NCBI RefSeq assembly: GCF_001625305.1
Contig: NW_017803069.1
Coordinates: 227,388-291,387, forward strand
From: Branchiostoma belcheri
Taxonomy: Eukaryota; Chordata; Leptocardii; Amphioxiformes; Branchiostomatidae
Direction: 5' to 3'
DNA length: 64,000 bases
A model generated the notes under the pieces. That model searched no databases and was not told the origin of the DNA. It was given only the letters and a program-made list of their open reading frames with translations. A program made the translations under genes and the position numbers. This document shows, in pieces, positions 61,701 through 63,490 of the stretch; position 1 is the first letter of the stretch, and each line of letters opens with the position of its first letter.

Positions 61701-63490
61701 GTCAAGCATTTCGGCTGGACGCGCATGTGCATTCTGACGTCACTCAACGATTACGGTGAGCACTCAAGAAGAGACTGGGATGAAATTTAATACTCCAGAG
61801 ATAAACCAGCGAAGATAGCTCACCTCAAATTTTCAGTCGCTTATATACTTCGACCTTCTTCAGGAGTGAGATGATTCAATCACTCTGAACACGTGACCCC
61901 AGGCACACGTGACTCGAGGAATGAGTTGTAATTTCCCGACAGTCTTTGCTGGTGTTGATAGACTAAAGTACTGTGTCAACCTTCAACCTCATCTGTGCTG
62001 GAATTTACCAGCACAGATGAGCTTTCATGCTAAGAAGAGACTGTATGAATAACTATGTCTCAACAAGTCAGAAGAAAAAATCACCATAAGCATCAGATGT
62101 GATTTCAACATTCTAAGTCCGAAACGACAAGAATGTAGGCATCGCAGAAAGGATCATGATACAAATTTTGAATCCAAAATTTTAACCCCACTTTTATACA
62201 TATACTATTATATAAAACATGAAGTAATTATAAAGTTACCTCACCTTTTCTTTTGAAATCGTAGAGATGAAAACTGAATTTCCTCCTTGCTTCGCATGCA
62301 GGCATGAACGGCGTTGTCGAGTTCCAGTCTGTGGCGGCGAGTTACAACTGGGACGTGGTGAGTGTTCAGCAGTTCCAGGTCAACAGCGACCCCTCGCAGA
62401 TAGACGTGAGACTGCAGCTGCAGAAGATCAAAGGAACAGGTTCGAGTACAAGTCCGCGTTACCGAAACATACTTTATGATTCTTAATATTGCAGTAAAGA
62501 AGAGACCAGTCTATAAATAGGAAATGCAGCATGCATATTGATAAGTTTATATCTGGTAATGTAACACCATTATAGATTTAGATCTGCGTGGCTTTGACTT
62601 CATAATACACAACTTGTCTTTTATTTCCTTTGATGCCCATGATAATTGATGATAATCATTCTAGGGCGTATGCATATTGAAGGTGTTGTGCTGTGGTGCA
62701 ATTGGCGTTCACCTCACTTTTTCGTGCAAAACGTCTGTTTTTGCCAAGTGGCATAAATTTTTCCCCATAGAGGTGGAATTGGGGACCTCTTTTTCCCATA
62801 CAACCTCCTTGATTTCACCAATATCAAACACAGGAACCTCTAGATTAACGTAAAACCTATATTTTCAGGAGTTCGTGTGATCATCCTGAACTGCCTGGCT
62901 ATCCACGGGATGAGAGTGTTGGAGCAGGCGGAGAAGATGGGCCTGACGTGGCGGGGCTGGGCCTGGATCGTCACCGACGGTTTCACGGGGATGGTACGGA
63001 CGTACATGTACTCACAAGTTCTGTAAAGCCCCTGTCACATGGACTACCGAATACTAGAACTACTGGTGTTCGGGGGTCAATTTGACTCAAGTTTAACTCA
63101 AATTCGATTTGCTTAGAATGGTAAGGTGTGGCCTAAGTATCGCAAAACTGCTCCCGAAGTTCAGCCAACCTTGTTTGGGGGTCGGGAGAAGGTTCTGGGC
63201 TAGTCTGAGCACTGGGCTTGAATATTGCCTGTCTGGTGAATTACTCATATTTGCACACAATCCACAAATTCTGATATGATCTTCCTGAAATCGTTTATTT
63301 GCGTCTAACAATCCTAACTAACTTTTTCCAGGCTGAGGTGACTGCGAAGAAGCCCATCCCACACTACCTGCAGGGCCTGGTGGGGACCCGGCCGGCGCCC
63401 GGGCGGGGCGGTCTGTACGAGACCTACCTGGAGGCCTGGAGATCGTCACCTGAGTACAGCGGCTATCCACGGGACGGGGAGGGACTGGAG
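21390..63490 (+). CDS. Ionotropic glutamate receptor-like gene, 5' part (7 exons)
   Basis: The join of 21390-21501, 58509-58664, 60756-60890, 61624-61755, 62302-62439, 62869-62993 and 63332-63490 gives 319 residues without a stop and continues past the window. Residues 1-28 are a signal peptide. From about 36 the chain is an ANF-receptor fold: TIGGIFSS starts beta strand 1; EEDAFRFAAKFIN is helix 1; QGAAIIVGPRSSTAVKTVNN and LHIPHIAPVATDP are the classic second-lobe entry motifs; VKHFGWTRMCILTS and VRVIILNC are later strands. NYT at 76-78 is a glycosylation sequon. This domain forms the extracellular dimerising part of glutamate-gated channels. The pore is not in the window, so class C GPCRs or guanylyl cyclase receptors cannot be fully excluded. 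Introns 1-5 are phase 1, intron 6 phase 0. Confidence 0.75.
21608..22055. other. Intron 1 DNA before the satellite
   Basis: No repeat or exon recognised. Confidence 0.45.
22056..22590 (-). repeat. 50-bp satellite array derived from a LINE 3' tail
   Basis: Ten units, with AGCCGGTA-type starts at 22081, 22131, 22187, 22237, 22287, 22338, 22387, 22437, 22487 and 22546. The spacing is 49-51 bp except for 56 (an extra hexamer) and 59 (a 9-bp CTTCTCCAG duplication). Each unit is CTGTATAGCCGGTATAACC, then a variable CGCCCTTCGGCG hairpin, then TAACACACCAGCTT. This is exactly the 3' tail of the CR1/L2-like LINE, found as a single unit in the other copies. The reverse frames here are not genes; the period is not a multiple of three. 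Confidence 0.9.
22591..22805 (-). mobile_element. CR1/L2-like LINE body attached to the satellite
   Basis: Continues from the last array unit with GCAGGCACGCGGCGCGGCGG, CGAACGACTTGTTACACTC and the reversed WNSLPP and SYQPRI-type codons to about ATGACTGTTTCTCAATC. It is the host copy whose tail expanded into the array. It lacks a few bases around GATGGCCACTCTACG relative to other copies. Confidence 0.8.
22806..23819. other. Intron 1, unassigned
   Basis: No exon, gene or repeat recognised. Confidence 0.45.
23820..24165 (+). repeat. Family D repeat
   Basis: AACTCAGACCTCCATGAAATA, TGTGACTGTGTCCTC, GTCAAGGAGGTCATGTAAC, GTGATTAATGACTTTCT and a CACACA stretch, as in 10901-11215, with an extra CCTGTGAAGACAGCGA block also seen at 55600 and 61400. 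Confidence 0.65.
24166..25092. other. Intron 1, unassigned
   Basis: Nothing recognised. Confidence 0.45.
25093..25491 (+). mobile_element. TA2 MITE
   Basis: Left end CATGTTGAGTTGATTATATGG, GATGACATCC; right end GATGTCATCC to CCAAATGGCCT. The interior TTCTACGACATTAGTATCG and TACAGTATGGTCGAAAAC match 43769-44180 in reverse. Confidence 0.7.
25492..27230. other. Intron 1, unassigned
   Basis: A GC-rich stretch at about 26180-26450 (GCCGCCCCGACGCCGGGC) stands out by composition but has no recognised family. AGGTCATATTTTGGTGTCATG near 26908 and TTGACACCAAAAAAAG near 26468 are weakly inverted and could bound a 450-bp element. No exon seen. Confidence 0.4.
27232..27425 (+). repeat. Family G repeat
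   Basis: AAGGTCAATGACCTGAACC, ACGTCTGTCACCACGG, TACATCATGTTGCAATTTT and AGGTAAACATTATGCATTTG, as in 12450-12670. A short ATTCA run follows. Confidence 0.6.
27426..28639. other. Intron 1, unassigned
   Basis: Nothing recognised beyond a GCCCCTGTCACATAGC family E terminus near 28250. Confidence 0.45.
28640..28925. repeat. Tandem repeat, period 90-94 bp
   Basis: About three units starting GGGAGAAGCTAT at 28660 and 28754 and GGCAGAAGCTAT at 28844. Shared motifs are GGAACGTGTTCATGGAGTG and AACAGTAAA(G/C)CTC. The third unit is degenerate. The 95-codon frame over it is accidental. Confidence 0.8.
29140..29285 (+). repeat. LINE 3' end with microsatellite
   Basis: ATTATC repeats, then CATACATTTTACCCAGTAC and CGATCAATAAAGTTCGTTC with ATTCATT: the recurring truncated LINE terminus. 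Confidence 0.5.
29286..30010. other. Intron 1, unassigned
   Basis: Nothing recognised. Confidence 0.45.
30013..30507 (+). mobile_element. TA1 MITE
   Basis: A well-preserved left end, TA then AGGCCACAGCAAGTAAATTT, GATGACATCCTCCGCAGACTC; the interior has CATGGCCACAGACATC. The right end stops at ATAAAAATTACTTGCT, short of the final TGTGGCCT, so it is truncated by about 10 bases. Confidence 0.8.
30508..31445. other. Intron 1, unassigned
   Basis: Nothing recognised. Confidence 0.45.
31450..31640. repeat. 33-bp minisatellite, six units
   Basis: Units start with GAAGTGCCCTGCAC at 31450, 31485, 31518, 31551, 31585 and 31618. Each continues through an A run of 6-9 bases and CTGCACAGA. CTGCAC and GTGC/GCAC make short internal palindromes. 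Repeat-type peptides in the overlapping frames are artefacts of the array. Confidence 0.9.
31955..32245. repeat. 153-bp tandem duplication of a TTAA-B end
   Basis: Two units start TTGGTTTGCTTAATGCTGC at 31955 and 32108. Each has CATTATGTAA, AAGTAACTTTTCTGGTC and TTCATTCAAAAGTAAGTTAT. The latter motifs are the left half of the TTAA-B family, so one truncated MITE end was duplicated in tandem. Confidence 0.7.
32246..32545 (-). mobile_element. tRNA-derived SINE
   Basis: On the minus strand the head has GTGGCGTAGCGGCAGAGTGCG (A-box-like) and GGTTCGAGTCC-type B-box spacing (written here as GACTCGAACCCGGGA), then ATCTTGTGCCCTTA. The body ends in the reverse of AATCACCAGACGTGGTGACGG. An internal inverted repeat TGCCCTTAGGAAA / TTTCCTAAGGGCA arose from a local duplication. 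Confidence 0.75.
32640..32790 (-). repeat. Family E repeat
   Basis: Reverse copy with CCGAATGTTTTCAAACATT, CCGATGTAGCCCAACACC, ACTCCTAACCATGGTTGTGG and GAGGCCATATTCGGCTATGTG. Confidence 0.55.
32791..33507. other. Intron 1, unassigned
   Basis: Nothing recognised beyond a short CACA run near 33080. Confidence 0.45.
33508..33697 (+). pseudogene. CR1/L2-like LINE 3' end
   Basis: TTCAAAAACTCGTATTTTCC and GAGTGGAACTCGTTGCC code for the KNSYFPRT and EWNSLP motifs, followed by GTCGTTCGGTG, GGGCGGTTATACTGGC and ATACAGATACAGA. Very short, 5'-truncated and internally deleted. Confidence 0.8.
33698..34403. other. Intron 1, unassigned
   Basis: Nothing recognised. Open frames here lack any family signature. 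Confidence 0.45.
34404..34775 (+). repeat. Repeat family H with (CA)n
   Basis: GCCGCTAGGGGGCC, CCCCTAGCATGTCTAGATC, GAGATATCAAAACCGG, GGTCTCATCAAGACCTACCC and ACAGACAGACAGAC, then about 26 CA dinucleotides at 34671-34723 and a terminal hairpin ACCTTCTTGGCGAAGGT. The second copy is 39476-39728. The hairpin at the right end recalls a Helitron-type end, but no CTRR follows. Class unknown. Confidence 0.65.
34776..35282. other. Intron 1, unassigned
   Basis: Nothing recognised. Confidence 0.45.
35283..35580 (-). pseudogene. CR1/L2-like LINE 3' end
   Basis: Starts CTGTATCTGTATAGCCGG with one tail unit, then GCAGGCACGCGGCGCGGCGG, GCGAGTTCCACTCTGCAAT and GGTTGATAACTCTGG, ending near GCATGACTATTTC. 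This corresponds to the WNSLPP to NSHAFKYQ codons on the minus strand. 5'-truncated, inactive. Confidence 0.85.
35581..35859. other. Intron 1, unassigned
   Basis: Short stretch between two LINE fragments; nothing recognised. Confidence 0.4.
35860..36092 (-). pseudogene. CR1/L2-like LINE RT C-terminal fragment
   Basis: The minus strand reads MSRRCMMNKMTNKLVDV, TTKYLIRAQ and HSSIRVI, the RT C-terminal region, ending near the KNSYF codons (GAGTTTTTGAACACCTC). It lacks the 3' tail. Together with 35283-35580 it may be one LINE copy broken by a 280-bp insertion or rearrangement. Confidence 0.75.
36093..36571 (-). mobile_element. TA1 MITE, reverse orientation
   Basis: CCCACAGCAAGTCATTTGTA, GATGATGTCCGCGCGC at the left; TGCGGAGGATGTTATCC and TTACTTGCTGTGGTCT then TA at the right. 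The interior reads CATGCCGAAAATGGAC and GTTGCCATGCCGGAAGG. It directly abuts the LINE fragment on its left. Confidence 0.75.
36845..37245 (+). pseudogene. CR1/L2-like LINE RT C-terminus and tail
   Basis: The longest open copy: RDRLCMMYKMTNKLVDVPT, TKYLILAQKRTRNSHAFKYQ, SYQTRIELF, CFPRTIEEWNSL, with a stop at about 37122. Then come the reverse-oriented GTCGTTCGGTG, GGCGCTTACACCGGC and CACAGATACAGA tail. The usual FPRTI and WNSLP motifs are intact, so this copy may be among the youngest. Confidence 0.85.
37246..38040. other. Intron 1 with degenerate 30-bp repeats
   Basis: At 37686-37780 a motif TTACAAAGCAATTACGTA recurs about three times with period about 30 bp. Nothing else recognised. Confidence 0.45.
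38041..38090 (+). repeat. LINE 3' end with AATAAA-type tail
   Basis: ACATTGTACCCTGTACAAT and GTACAATAAAG followed by TATATATG. Confidence 0.5.
38091..39017. other. Intron 1, unassigned
   Basis: Nothing recognised. Confidence 0.45.
39018..39066 (+). repeat. Family D fragment
   Basis: GAATTCCGAGATCTCATACC and CTCCATGAAATATGATCTTG match the left end of family D only. Confidence 0.45.
39388..39475. repeat. 19-bp perfect inverted repeat
   Basis: GTCGGGAACGCTCGGTAGC at 39388-39406 and its exact reverse complement at 39457-39475. The 50-bp loop is rich in TTCGGTCGGG-type motifs. Family H starts at once on the right. Confidence 0.85.
39476..39728 (+). repeat. Repeat family H
   Basis: CCCTAGCATGTCCAGAT, GAGATATCAAAACCGGC, AGGTCTCATCAAGACCTACC and ACAGACAGACAAACAGAC, then the ACCTTCTTGGCGAAGGT hairpin. 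It lacks the first GCCGCTAGGGGG block and the long CA run of the 34404 copy. Confidence 0.65.
39731..39890 (-). mobile_element. TTAA-A MITE, truncated
   Basis: TCATCTTGGGGCTTGTTTCTG to ATCGCATTGGATGCCT then TTAA: the right half only. Family H occupies its missing side. Confidence 0.65.
39891..40247. other. Intron 1, unassigned
   Basis: Nothing recognised. Confidence 0.4.
40248..40724 (-). mobile_element. TA1 MITE, reverse orientation
   Basis: TA then GGCCATAGCAAGTAATTTG at the left and TTCACTTGCTGTGGCCT then TA at the right. The interior reads CATGCCGAAAATGGGC, GTTGCCATGCCGGAAC and GCATTAGATTTGGAGTCTGC. Confidence 0.8.
40725..41241. other. Intron 1, unassigned
   Basis: Nothing recognised. 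Confidence 0.45.
41242..41302 (+). repeat. CR1/L2-like LINE tail only
   Basis: GCTGGCGTGTTACGGCGAATG, GGTTAAACCGGCTATAC and ACAGATACAGAAA: about 60 bp of the 3' tail, the most extreme 5' truncation in the window. Confidence 0.7.
41339..41532. repeat. Foldback element with 80-bp arms
   Basis: The left arm runs AAGTTACTCAAGCAACTGG to GGTAGCATCCACTACCTTTC and GTGACACTAAAGA. The right arm holds the reverse complement (TTAGTGTCAATGATGAAAGG, TAGTGGATGCTACC, CAGCTGCTTGAGTAACT). The arms are about 85% alike by eye, with a 45-bp loop. The core GGTAGCATCCACTACC is itself palindromic. Confidence 0.8.
41555..41792. repeat. Relative of the hAT-like MITE
   Basis: Repeated ACCTGCACAGCTCCAATTTTA and the end CATGTATTTCGAGCCATGTG parallel the 20391-20748 element (GCACAGCTCCAATTTTGGG, TATTTCGAGCCCTGTG). 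The left terminus is missing. Confidence 0.5.
42061..42590 (-). mobile_element. TA1 MITE, reverse orientation
   Basis: AAGCCACAGCAAGTAATTTT at the left, GACATCCATAAAATTTACTT and CCTGTGGCCT then TA at the right. The interior reads GTTGCCATGCCGGAACG and a GTGGTGGCTGTGTATATG block also seen in the 18276 copy, which marks a subfamily. Confidence 0.8.
42591..43009. other. Intron 1, unassigned
   Basis: A run of AATCTATAAATCCGTAAATCC variants at about 42850 is a short microsatellite. Nothing else recognised. Confidence 0.45.
43010..43245 (+). mobile_element. TTAA-A MITE, right half
   Basis: CAAGCAACCATCTTCCGTCAG, GACATCGCATTTTTTGCCTC and AATTGCATTGGATACC match 17610-17815. The last 27 bases of the terminus (TTCAGTTTTGCTATCCT unit) are duplicated in tandem. 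Confidence 0.65.
43246..43409. other. Intron 1, unassigned
   Basis: Nothing recognised. Confidence 0.4.
43410..43555 (-). mobile_element. tRNA-derived SINE, head portion
   Basis: On the minus strand GTGGCATAACGGCAGGGTG gives an A-box-like stretch, and the reverse of GATTCGAACCCGGGACC gives the B box. CATATCCGTGGCATGGCG and GGTGCCCTTGGGAAAC follow. It lacks the long body present at 32246 and 49285. Confidence 0.7.
43769..44180 (-). mobile_element. TA2 MITE, reverse orientation
   Basis: AGGCCATGTTAATTTAATTG at the left, GATGTCATCCATATAATC to CAACATGGCCT then AA at the right. The interior reads TTCGACCATACTGTAAAG and GGAAAAAGATACTTATGTCG. Confidence 0.75.
44231..44517. repeat. 163-bp tandem duplication
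   Basis: CCTGATCTCAGGGACACTAAC begins units at 44231 and 44394. About 124 bp are shared, including AGCACCACGACAAATGGAGG, GGCGGTTTTGCGTACT and CTGTCTGGGCAACCGTCTGTC. The units differ by few bases, so the duplication looks recent. Confidence 0.8.
44518..45249. other. Intron 1, unassigned
   Basis: AT-rich, with CAACAACAACAATAATAA near 44890. Open frames at 45092-45270 lead into the LINE remnant below and may be its weakly conserved upstream part. Confidence 0.4.
45250..45430 (+). pseudogene. CR1/L2-like LINE C-terminus, second lineage
   Basis: The + strand reads RTHSTGRTFIHAAVHI, a stop, NSLPDNVV, and LQSFKTRVHRHLLST. This is the usual RSF-x4-HLWNSLP-x-SFK-x-HL end of jockey/CR1-like reverse transcriptases, with the Trp codon before NSLP turned into TAG. 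The wording differs from the KNSYFPRT lineage elsewhere in the window. Inactive. Confidence 0.7.
45600..46080 (+). pseudogene. RTE/jockey-type LINE C-terminus, three tandem pieces
   Basis: Piece 1 (45600-45695) reads RRLKFAGHCPRHKRK. Piece 2 (45755-45955) repeats it as RRLKFAGHC, then in a shifted frame LWTPRHGKRKPGRPATTYID, ILERETGHDVDNISQAI and a stop. Piece 3 (about 45955-46080) gives LWTPKHRKRK and VYIDILKRHLG. LRFAGH...LW-P-HG-R-GRP-TTYID is a common C-terminal signature of LINE-encoded reverse transcriptases. The pieces arose by local tandem duplication of a dead copy. Confidence 0.75.
46081..46857. other. Intron 1, unassigned
   Basis: A direct repeat TCGCGAGG at about 46250 only. Nothing else recognised. 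Confidence 0.45.
46862..47236. mobile_element. TTAA-flanked MITE, family TTAA-B
   Basis: TTAA then AGTGGCATTATGTAACATTT at the left; CACATAATGCAGCCT then TTAA at the right. The interior has GAGGCGCACTCAGTTTGTGG, ACCAGAATGTAAACAAACATG and GGCGTCGTATTTTAGCAAC. Both TTAA flanks are intact. Relatives: 31955, 51394 and 52385. Confidence 0.8.
47241..48509. other. Intron 1, unassigned
   Basis: No exon or repeat recognised. The 117-codon frame at 48305-48658 runs into a family E repeat and has no domain. Confidence 0.45.
48510..48780 (+). repeat. Family E repeat
   Basis: CACATAGCCGAATATGGC, then GTTCGGCTGGTGGTCGGCTG, TGACTAAACTGTATCTCGAA, TTCGATTTGTATAGAAAGG and CTTGGTCGGCTGGTGTTCGG. The fullest copy of the family in the window. 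Confidence 0.6.
49090..49170 (-). mobile_element. Penelope-like terminal fragment
   Basis: On the minus strand ATCCTGATGAAGGCGACAG, then TCAATTGTGTTGGAATAAAG. CTGATGA next to a short hairpin and the GTGTTGGAATAAAG tail resemble the ends at 2640 and 50080, but the GAAA partner is missing. Assignment is tentative. Confidence 0.35.
49285..49540 (-). mobile_element. tRNA-derived SINE
   Basis: The same family as 32246-32545: head with the reverse of GATTCGAACCCTGGACCTC, then AAGATCTGTGGCGTGTC, and body end CATGTAATCACAAGACGTGG. An ACGTTA insertion in the A-box region shows decay. Confidence 0.75.
49541..49962. other. Intron 1, unassigned
   Basis: A degenerate pair of blocks with GTGACCG and ACAAAGGAAAC (about 49648 and 49730) suggests an old 90-bp duplication. 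Nothing else recognised. Confidence 0.4.
49963..50150. mobile_element. Penelope-like head-to-head pair with 26-bp perfect hairpin
   Basis: CTCTCACCTAGAGCTTTCG to ACCAGTC at 50035-50060 is the exact reverse complement of 50080-50105. Outside these arms the left tail (ATCATGAAAGTTCATC, GTAGTTACATGTTTAAAG) and the right tail (TTGGACCAAAAGTTTTAGC) continue the imperfect inversion. Within the loop, CTGAGAAAGACCAG is the ribozyme-like hairpin arm. Confidence 0.7.
50151..51357. other. Intron 1, unassigned
   Basis: No exon, gene or repeat recognised. Confidence 0.45.
51358..51676. mobile_element. TTAA-B MITE joined to a family E end
   Basis: A family E piece (CACAGATAGCCGAACATG) at 51364-51394 is followed by TTAA-B interior sequence (AGTTGGAAACACAGCAGTCAG, GTTTACACTGGTAGTTTGTGG, CATAAATGTCAGAAATGTGA) and the right end AATGCCCCT then TTAA. 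The left half of the MITE is missing. Confidence 0.6.
51797..52250. repeat. Unit interrupted by a LINE; inverted copy at 63800-64000
   Basis: CATCAAACTTTTAGCTAG, TCGTGTGCAGAGAAATAAAC and TTCGCATCGAAGTTTGTGG, then after the LINE ATGGCAAAGTTATAGCAATAG. The reverse complement of 63800-64000 carries the same blocks in the same order without the LINE. Confidence 0.75.
51938..52209 (-). pseudogene. CR1/L2-like LINE 3' end with known empty site
   Basis: CTGTATCTGTATAGCCGGTA, GCCCTTCGGCGTAACACACC, CGAACGACTTGTTAAAC, AACGAGTTCCACTCTACG and TCTTGGTTGATAACTC. It interrupts the unit at 51797-52250 and is absent from the inverted copy near 63.9 kb. A few T/G bases at the two junctions (TTTG) may be the target duplication. 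Confidence 0.85.
52385..52744. mobile_element. TTAA-B MITE
   Basis: GCTGCATTATGTAACATTAGG at the left and TTACATTATGCCCCT then TTAA at the right. The interior has GTAGAATCAATTTCAACC, GTTTACATTCTGGTAGTTTG and GGTACCACAAACTGAGTG. The left TTAA is lost. Confidence 0.75.
52749..53304. other. Intron 1, unassigned
   Basis: Nothing recognised. Confidence 0.45.
53305..53690 (-). pseudogene. CR1/L2-like LINE RT C-terminus and tail
   Basis: The minus strand reads YKMTNRLVDVPTTKYLILAQ, then NSHAFKYQSYQPRIEVFKNS, FPRTIVDWNSLPPSTVG and LKKLLQLNVQRL. This is the most complete C-terminus of the family in the window. The tail at 53308-53360 has CTGTATCTGTATCAGTAC and GCACGCGGCGCGGCGG. Upstream RT sequence is gone. 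Confidence 0.85.
53691..54160. other. Intron 1, unassigned
   Basis: Nothing recognised. Confidence 0.4.
54161..54205 (+). repeat. LINE 3' end with AATAAA-type tail
   Basis: ACATTGTACCATGTGCAATTG and GTGCAATAAAGTTATTC. Followed by a duplicated AAATGTGCATGCCACACCTG. Confidence 0.5.
54206..54989. other. Intron 1, unassigned
   Basis: A TTGTATTGTATTG run near 54905. Nothing else recognised. Confidence 0.45.
54990..55140 (-). mobile_element. tRNA-derived SINE, distinct family
   Basis: On the minus strand GTCTTGTAGCTCGGTTGTTG is a fair A box and the reverse of GGGATTCGAACTCAGAACC gives B box GTTCGAATCCC 35 bases on. A short body with AGGCCTATGTCTTCAC and CATGACAGGTGTAAATGAG follows. Close to tRNA length in the head, but the two ends do not pair. 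Confidence 0.65.
55141..55530. other. Intron 1, unassigned
   Basis: Nothing recognised. Confidence 0.4.
55531..55815 (+). repeat. Family D repeat and LINE-type tail
   Basis: GAATTCGGAGATCTCAGTCC, TCAAGGAGGTCATGTAACG, GTGATTAATGACTTTCTCC and AAGGGCCATGCGGAAACAC, then CATACAATGTACCCTGTACAT and CAGCAATAAAGATCATC. Here the D unit is followed directly by a LINE-type terminus, hinting that family D may be the body of a LINE 3' region. Confidence 0.6.
55816..56212. other. Intron 1, unassigned
   Basis: Nothing recognised. Confidence 0.4.
56213..56720 (+). pseudogene. LINE ORF2 C-terminal remnant (VEDEIHF type)
   Basis: SKIRVGAHPLEIERGWYGRL in one frame, then after a frameshift VEDEIHFISNCSLHDNARNE, LTIQISAIYPNF and a stop at 56589. 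The I-x-H-L-IE-GR, VEDE-HF-x-C-P/S-L pattern is typical of the zinc-knuckle C-terminal end of LINE reverse transcriptases. The first Cys pair is lost in the frameshift area. The 3' region ends with GCAATTAGCCTTCGGGCATGG, also seen alone at 2370. Confidence 0.75.
56737..57100 (+). mobile_element. TTAA-A MITE
   Basis: TTAA then AGGAATCCAATGCG at the left and GCACTAGATGCCT then TTAA at the right, both flanks intact. Nearly the same sequence as 60355-60711, including GGGCAGCAAAAACTGGAAAT, TCCTTTATTTTGTAGGTGG and AGTAACCATTTCCCTC. Confidence 0.8.
57101..57351. other. Intron 1, unassigned
   Basis: Nothing recognised. Confidence 0.4.
57352..57752 (-). pseudogene. CR1/L2-like LINE RT C-terminus and tail
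   Basis: The minus strand reads RRVLLDYYRVRMSRLCMMYK, MTNKLVDVPTTKYLIPAQ, YQPRIEVFKNSYFPRTIVDW, NSLASGTVG. It reaches further upstream than other copies but has a 25-bp internal deletion after PAQ. The tail at 57352-57400 is a shortened ATACTGATACAG form. Confidence 0.85.
57753..58165. other. Intron 1, unassigned
   Basis: Nothing recognised. Confidence 0.4.
58166..58508 (+). repeat. Three tandem units ending at the exon 2 splice acceptor
   Basis: Each unit starts near TATAGGCC (58177, 58299, 58403), goes through ACATTG, a TTTATGAC(T/C)-AAACCA block and GATT-ATTGTAAGATTT, and ends in an acceptor-like TTACAG (AG at 58282-58283, 58386-58387 and 58507-58508). The third AG is the one used for exon 2. 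After the AGs come CTGGGATT, GTTTGGTT and GTGGGATC, so the units seem to include the first bases of the exon. Unit 2 lacks about 18 bases. Confidence 0.85.
58509..58664 (+). CDS. Exon 2 of the receptor
   Basis: 52 codons between TTACAG and GTGGGT. It encodes GIFSSRNTMEEDAFRFAAKF and on to FQTFQCMQA: strand 1, helix 1 and the NYT glycosylation sequon of the first lobe. Codons are GC-rich (GCC, CTG, GAC), unlike the AT-rich intron around it, which supports real coding selection. Phase 1 at both ends. Confidence 0.85.
58826..59547. mobile_element. TA2 MITE interrupted by a LINE-tailed insert
   Basis: AGGTCATTTTAATTTTATTA and TCTTCGTCCGTTTCC at the left; ATTCACCATACAATACTCTGTG, TTGTTCAACCTTCATGACC and TTTTGGGGTTCAGATGTTA at the right. 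The interior jumps from GAAGAGTCTATCATT to CACCATAC; the intact copy at 43990 reads GTTATTCACCATGCC across the same place. The inserted DNA is 59021-59431. Confidence 0.65.
59021..59431 (+). mobile_element. LINE-type insert nested in TA2
   Basis: Ends with TGTACGATAAAGGTCTTC and ATTT/ATTC repeats, as LINE 3' ends do, and contains a GTTTGTTT microsatellite. ATCATT and ATTCATT at the two junctions may be the target duplication. No coding remnant recognised. Confidence 0.5.
59548..59835. other. Intron 2, unassigned
   Basis: Nothing recognised. Confidence 0.4.
59838..60140 (-). repeat. Rearranged LINE end with two strong hairpins
   Basis: A single LINE tail unit (59838-59886) is followed by LINE-derived sequence folded back on itself twice. 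CCTACTGTATAAATGTACTTG-GTGACAG (59899-59926) pairs with 59945-59979. ATAAGAAATAGTCATGCC to CAGAGTTA (about 59985-60020) pairs with 60042-60077. After this the normal reverse LINE sequence resumes (GGTACTTAGTAGTTGG, CCACCAGTTTATTAGTCAT). Twin-priming or repair-based inversion could give this layout. Confidence 0.8.
60141..60354. other. Intron 2, unassigned
   Basis: Nothing recognised. Confidence 0.4.
60355..60711 (+). mobile_element. TTAA-A MITE next to exon 3
   Basis: TTAA then AGGCATCCAATGTGATTTC at the left, TTTGCATCGGATGCAT then TTAA at the right, both flanks intact. It stops 44 bp before exon 3, just upstream of a branch-point-like CCTAAC and the TTTCTGTCCCCAG tract. The 357-bp length and high similarity to 56737-57100 suggest recent activity. 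Confidence 0.85.
60756..60890 (+). CDS. Exon 3 of the receptor
   Basis: Between TGTCCCCAG and GTAACT. It encodes CYLAEQGAAIIVGPRSSTAV and on to HIPHIAPVATDPLL. The AIIVGPRSS and IP-x-IAP-x-ATDP strings are diagnostic for the ANF-receptor fold shared by glutamate receptors. Phase 1 at both ends. Confidence 0.9.
61261..61440 (+). repeat. Family D repeat in intron 3
   Basis: AGACCTCGGACCTCCATGAAA, GATGGTGACTGTGTCTTC and GTCAAGGAGGTCATGTAACG. Truncated on the right; family E follows directly. Confidence 0.6.
61441..61580 (+). repeat. Family E repeat in intron 3
   Basis: ACTCAAATTCGATTCGATTCG, GAGTAGGCGTGGCCTAAATC and GGTTGGTGGTCGGGGGAAGG: the right half of family E, as at 9230 and 48660. Confidence 0.6.
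61624..61755 (+). CDS. Exon 4 of the receptor
   Basis: Between TCCTCCCAG and GTGAGC. It encodes NQRMYPYLLRMSSPDTEQSR, ALIALVKHFGWTRM and CILTSLNDYG, the YP-x-LLR-x-SPD and HFGW-x-R-x-CIL strings that lead into the second lobe. Phase 1 at both ends. Confidence 0.9.
61780..62040. repeat. Penelope-like relics in intron 4
   Basis: On the minus strand CTGAAGAAGGTCGAAGTATA and, on the plus strand, CAGCACAGATGAGCTTTCATG echo the hairpin region and tail of the Penelope-like family. TGTGCTGGAATTTACCAGCACA at about 61996-62017 is a short palindrome. Assignment is tentative. Confidence 0.35.
62302..62439 (+). CDS. Exon 5 of the receptor
   Basis: Between TGCAG and the weak donor GTTCGA. It encodes MNGVVEFQSVAASYNWDVVS, VQQFQVNSDPSQIDVRLQL and QKIKGT. 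The donor was chosen because it restores the frame to exon 6 (KIKGT-G-VRVIIL), which matches the family well. A GTGAGT inside the exon at 62358 is a stronger-looking donor but would break the frame. Confidence 0.85.
62869..62993 (+). CDS. Exon 6 of the receptor
   Basis: Between ATTTTCAG and GTACGG. It encodes VRVIILNCLAIHGMRVLEQA, EKMGLTWRGWAWIVTDGFTG and M. The RVIIL strand, the LEQAEKMGLT helix and WAWIVTDGF strand are standard for this fold. It ends in phase 0, unlike the earlier exons. Confidence 0.9.
63028..63205 (+). repeat. Family E repeat in intron 6
   Basis: GCCCCTGTCACATGGACTAC, GGTGTTCGGGGGTCAATTTG, ACTCAAATTCGATTTGCTTAG and GGTCGGGAGAAGG. It fills most of the 338-bp intron 6. Confidence 0.6.
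63332..63490 (+). CDS. Exon 7 of the receptor (last in window)
   Basis: 53 codons between TTTTTCCAG and GTAAAC. It encodes AEVTAKKPIPHYLQGLVGTR, PAPGRGGLYETYLEAWRSSP and EYSGYPRDGEGLE. LQG-x-VGTRP is the usual loop after the second-lobe strand in glutamate receptor N-terminal domains. Ends in phase 0; the next exon is outside the window. Confidence 0.85.
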
